Part shown: positions 61,212 to 64,000 of the stretch, piece by piece
Layout: each line of letters opens with the position of its first letter
Position numbering within the stretch: position 1 is the stretch's first letter
Assembly: GCF_000421465.1 (NCBI RefSeq)
Contig: NZ_ATXB01000001.1
Location: 744,001 to 808,000 of the forward strand
DNA: 64,000 nt
Reading direction: 5' to 3'
DNA from: Methylohalobius crimeensis 10Ki
GTDB lineage: Bacteria > Pseudomonadota > Gammaproteobacteria > Methylococcales > Methylothermaceae
Program-made: the position numbers and the translations under genes
The notes under the pieces: model-generated
Databases searched by the model: none
The model's input: the letters and a program-made list of their open reading frames with translations, nothing else
What the model was told of the DNA's origin: nothing

Positions 61212-62060
61212 TTAGGGAAGTTCCCGGTGGCGCACCAGTACCGAATAGGGCGAGGAGGAAAAAATATTCCCCAACTTTTCCGCCAGATAGACAGAGCGGT
61301 GTTGGCCGCCGGTACAGCCGATGGCAACGGTGAGATAGCTGCGGTTCTGATCCCGGAAGTGCGGCAACCAATGATCGAGAAAAGCTTGAATCTGGGTGAG
61401 AAATGCGCCCGTCAGGGGAAGACTTTGCAGATATTCGGCCACCGGCCGGTCGCGACCGGTGAGGGGACGAAGCTTGGGCTCCCAATGGGGGTTAGGCAGG
61501 CAGCGGGCGTCGAAGATGAAGTCGGCGTCCAAGGGAATGCCTTGCTTGAAGCCGAATGAGGTGAAGCACAAGGACAACTGCTGGCTGTCTTTTTCACCCA
61601 AGCGGGCACGAACCAGTTCGCGCAATTGATGAATATTGGTGTGGCTGGTATCGATCATCAGATCGGCCTGGGCGGCGATGGGTTCCAACAAAGCGTTTTC
61701 CCGTTGAATGGCGTCGGCGGGCGGCAGGTCGGCGGTATGGCTCAAAGGGTGCTTGCGCCGGGTTTCGCTGTAGCGGTTAAGCAGGATCTGGGGGGCGGCC
61801 TTGAGGAACAGGATGCGATAGGGGATGGTGAATTGCTTGAAGATCTCCAGTACCTGACAGAACAGATTGACGTCGCCGCTGAGATTGCGACAGTCGATGC
61901 TGATGGCGGTCTTTCCGGGCTGGCTTCCGAATTCCCGCACGAAGGGTTCGATCAGCCGCACCGGCAGGTTGTCGATGCAATAGTAGCCGCAGTCCTCAAG
62001 GGTGCTGAGGGCGATACTCTTGCCGGAACCGGACAGACCGCTGACGATGATCAGTTCCAT
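61212..62060 (-). CDS. rapZ: RNase adapter protein RapZ
   Basis: RapZ is a nucleotide-binding adapter that, in E. coli, presents the small RNA GlmZ to RNase E and so controls glucosamine-6-phosphate synthesis. The 282-residue protein has Walker A GLSGSGKS (8-15) near the N terminus and the conserved C-terminal segment [16 protein letters not shown]. The start ATG shares one base with the rpoN stop (TAATG), so the pair is coupled. The hpf and ptsN genes that usually separate them are missing. Confidence 0.94.
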   Translation of the reverse strand: MELIIVSGLSGSGKSIALSTLEDCGYYCIDNLPVRLIEPFVREFGSQPGKTAISIDCRNLSGDVNLFCQVLEIFKQFTIPYRILFLKAAPQILLNRYSETRRKHPLSHTADLPPADAIQRENALLEPIAAQADLMIDTSHTNIHQLRELVRARLGEKDSQQLSLCFTSFGFKQGIPLDADFIFDARCLPNPHWEPKLRPLTGRDRPVAEYLQSLPLTGAFLTQIQAFLDHWLPHFRDQNRSYLTVAIGCTGGQHRSVYLAEKLGNIFSSSPYSVLVRHRELP

Positions 62061-63490
62061 TACAGAAGGCGCTTGCGTTGACTGGACGAGGGGATATGCA
62101 TGGACTCGCGGTACTTGGCCACCGTGCGGCGGGCCACGTTGATGCCCTTTTCCTGGAGGAGCGCGGCGATTTTCAAGTCGCTCAAGGGTTTGGCGGGGTT
62201 TTCGTGTTCCACCAACTCCTTGATGAACGCCTTGATGGCCGTGGCCGAACACTCCCCGCCGGATTGGGTGGACACATGGCTGGAGAAGAAAAACTTGAAC
62301 TCGTAGATGCCGTTGGGGGTATGCATGTATTTGTTGGTGGTCACTCGCGAGATGGTGGATTCGTGCATGTTCAGTTCCTCCGCCACATCCCGCAGGATCA
62401 TCGGCTTCATGGCGATTTCGCCGTGTTCGAGAAACTCTTTCTGTCTATCGACGATGCAGCGGGCCACTCGGAGCAAGGTTTCGCTCCGGCTTTGCAGGCT
62501 GCGCAGGAACCAGCGCGCCTCTTGCAAGTGGGTCTTCATGCTGACGTTATCCTCGCTGCGATCGGCCCGTTTGATCATGTTGGAATAAAACGGATTGATG
62601 CGCAGTTTGGGGGCGATTTCCGGATTGAGCGACACTTCCCAGCGGCCGTTTTGCTTGAATACGAAGACATCCGGAATGACGTACTGGGCTTCTTCGCTAT
62701 CGAAGGCGGTCCCCGGGCGAGGATTGAGGGAGCGAATCAATTCCAGGATGCCTTCCAGTTGGCGATCGTCCAGTTCCAGGTTTTTTTTGAGAGCGGACGC
62801 GTTTTGCTTGCCTAGCGCTTCTAAATGCTGGTCGACGATGTGCAAGGCTTGTTCCCGCCAGGGCGTATCCTCGGGCAATTGCCGCAACTGGATCGCCAGG
62901 CATTCGCTCAGGTTCGAGGCCGCCACCCCGGCTGGGTCGAAATTTTGAATTTGGTGCAAAACCGCTTGGACCTCGTCGAGTTCCAGGTCCGTCAATTGCT
63001 GGGCCAAATTCCGGTGAATTTCTTCCACCGAGCTTTCCAAATAACCATCCGGTTTGATGAGGTCGATGATCGCAGTGGCGATAATGGCATCCCGCTCGCT
63101 GAAGTGGGCCATTTCCATCTGCCACTCCAGATGTTCGTGCAAGCTCTCCGGGGTGCTCCGCTGGAAAAGGAAATCGCTGTCCGATTCATCCGGCCCCAGA
63201 GTGGAGTATACGTTGTCGTAGACATCTTCCCACCCTACATCCAAGGGTAATTCCTCGGGAATCGATTCGGAAGGTTTGGTACGCGGCTCCTCCGGGGCGG
63301 AAGAGGTGTTCCCGTCCTGGCCGGAAGTGCGGTCTTCGTCCGCCAGCTCCAGCATGATGTTGGACTCCAGCACCTCCTGAATTTCCTGCTTGAGTTCTAT
63401 GGAAGACAACTGCAACAAACGGATTGCCTGCTGCAGCTGAGGAGTCATGGTAAGCTGCTGGCCCAGGCGTAACTGCAGGCTTTGCTTCAT
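62060..63490 (-). CDS. rpoN: RNA polymerase sigma-54 factor
   Basis: RpoN directs polymerase to -24/-12 promoters and needs an ATPase activator. The 476-residue protein has the Gln/Leu-rich region I (LRLGQQLTMTPQLQQAIRLL), an acidic region II, the core-binding region III and a C-terminal helix-turn-helix. The RpoN box ARRTVAKYRE lies near the end. It is divergent from a penicillin acylase gene and not preceded by lptB, its usual neighbour. A candidate target promoter lies at 22506-22522. Confidence 0.95.
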   Translation of the reverse strand: MKQSLQLRLGQQLTMTPQLQQAIRLLQLSSIELKQEIQEVLESNIMLELADEDRTSGQDGNTSSAPEEPRTKPSESIPEELPLDVGWEDVYDNVYSTLGPDESDSDFLFQRSTPESLHEHLEWQMEMAHFSERDAIIATAIIDLIKPDGYLESSVEEIHRNLAQQLTDLELDEVQAVLHQIQNFDPAGVAASNLSECLAIQLRQLPEDTPWREQALHIVDQHLEALGKQNASALKKNLELDDRQLEGILELIRSLNPRPGTAFDSEEAQYVIPDVFVFKQNGRWEVSLNPEIAPKLRINPFYSNMIKRADRSEDNVSMKTHLQEARWFLRSLQSRSETLLRVARCIVDRQKEFLEHGEIAMKPMILRDVAEELNMHESTISRVTTNKYMHTPNGIYEFKFFFSSHVSTQSGGECSATAIKAFIKELVEHENPAKPLSDLKIAALLQEKGINVARRTVAKYRESMHIPSSSQRKRLL

Positions 63491-63612
63491 AAGTCGTCCG
63501 TCGTTCTTAAACGATGTGCACTAAAATTATTCAGGCTATTGTAGCTGATCCACCGAGGCAGGGGACAAGTTGTCCTCGGTCTCCGAATAAATTATGACGA
63601 AGGGCGACCGGG

Positions 63613-64000
63613 ATGGTTCTATTTCGACGTTTGCTATGGTTGATCGTCATGTTGGCGGTGATCGGGATCGGTGTGGCGTTCGGTTTGTTGCGCGCCGGCT
63701 TGGCCACCCTGGACGGTGAGCTTAGCGTGGCGACCGGCCTGGAGAAGACGGTAAGCATTAAGCGCGACGCCCACGGGGTGCCGACCGTACGAGGCGCGAG
63801 CCGGGCCGATTTGGCCTTCGCGACCGGATTTTTGCACGCCCAGGACCGATTCTTTCAGATGGATCTGCTGCGGCGCCGGGCGGGGGGCGAATTGTCGGAA
63901 TTGTTCGGGTCGGCGGCGCTGGAAGCGGATCGCGCCGCCCGAGTGCATCGCTTCCGCGCCCGGGCGCGCCAAGCGCTGCAACTGCTCCCTCGATCTCAAC
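63613..64000 (+). CDS. Penicillin acylase family protein, N-terminal part (truncated by window end)
   Basis: The frame starts at an ATG after GGGAT and stays open to the right edge (129 residues visible). An N-terminal signal or anchor helix (about residues 4-28) precedes a region with the family features VSIKRDAHGVPTVRG, FATGFLHAQDRFFQMDLLRR and GELSELFG. Members are Ntn hydrolases that cleave amides such as penicillins or acyl-homoserine lactones; the catalytic serine lies beyond the window. The substrate cannot be told. Confidence 0.85.
   Translation, partial: MVLFRRLLWLIVMLAVIGIGVAFGLLRAGLATLDGELSVATGLEKTVSIKRDAHGVPTVRGASRADLAFATGFLHAQDRFFQMDLLRRRAGGELSELFGSAALEADRAARVHRFRARARQALQLLPRSQ

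Overview
The window is a dense, GC-rich stretch of housekeeping chromosome from a gammaproteobacterium. The class call rests on several conserved gene orders: petABC beside sspAB, mla genes beside murA and hisGDC, ribF-ileS-lspA, nlpD-rpoS, fis-purH, and gltX followed by tRNA genes. It also rests on close relatives of E. coli Crp, SspB, SpeD, YhfA, MlaF and NlpD. A membrane pyrophosphatase, a PEP-CTERM protein, short-form HisG and a Ycf45-like ATPase suggest a methanotroph-like (Methylococcales) or purple-sulfur-like lineage rather than an enteric. That finer placement is inference, because no diagnostic metabolic gene is present.

Layout. 1-6.3 kb: end of a NUDIX gene, a quinone-reductase-like dehydrogenase, gloB, crp, and an overlapping M20 amidohydrolase / GCS2 ligase pair. 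6.3-10.1 kb (minus): petABC (cytochrome bc1) followed by sspA-sspB. 10.2-17 kb (minus): mlaF-E-D-B, murA, hisG-hisD-hisC, tightly overlapped and without mlaC. 17-21.3 kb: panD, a GIY-YIG/DUF123 protein, DUF2905, mgtE, murJ. 21.3-25.8 kb (minus): an AT-rich pair of secreted-protein genes, one PEP-CTERM, with a candidate sigma-54 promoter, then a 1071-residue membrane protein with three VanZ-like units and an O-antigen-ligase-like part. 26-31.8 kb: ribF-ileS-lspA interrupted by a 178-bp inverted-repeat element, a conserved unknown, ampD. 31.9-38.6 kb: DUF1631, H+-pyrophosphatase, Ycf45-like ATPase, TetR regulator. 38.6-44.9 kb (minus): gltB-gltD with a clear terminator. 45-48.7 kb: nlpD, a frameshifted rpoS, deaD. 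48.8-55.3 kb: NUDIX, COG2187, bcp, rpiA, a divergent PRPP synthetase, a probable hotdog protein, gltX, tRNA-Ala(GGC), tRNA-Glu(TTC). 55.4-59.7 kb: DUF1269, OsmC, speD, a fold-rich 400-bp intergenic region, fis-purH. 59.7-64 kb: hinT-msrAB, rapZ-rpoN, and the start of a penicillin acylase.

Most genes serve core functions: respiration, envelope lipid and peptidoglycan maintenance, histidine, purine, pantothenate, polyamine and glutamate synthesis, and tRNA charging. The parts most worth a second look are the split rpoS, the triple-VanZ/ligase protein beside the PEP-CTERM genes, the sigma-54-like promoter, the inverted-repeat element and its relic, the folded region before fis, and the gene losses in the mla and rpoN clusters. 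No CRISPR array, complete insertion sequence, prophage or rRNA operon was seen.
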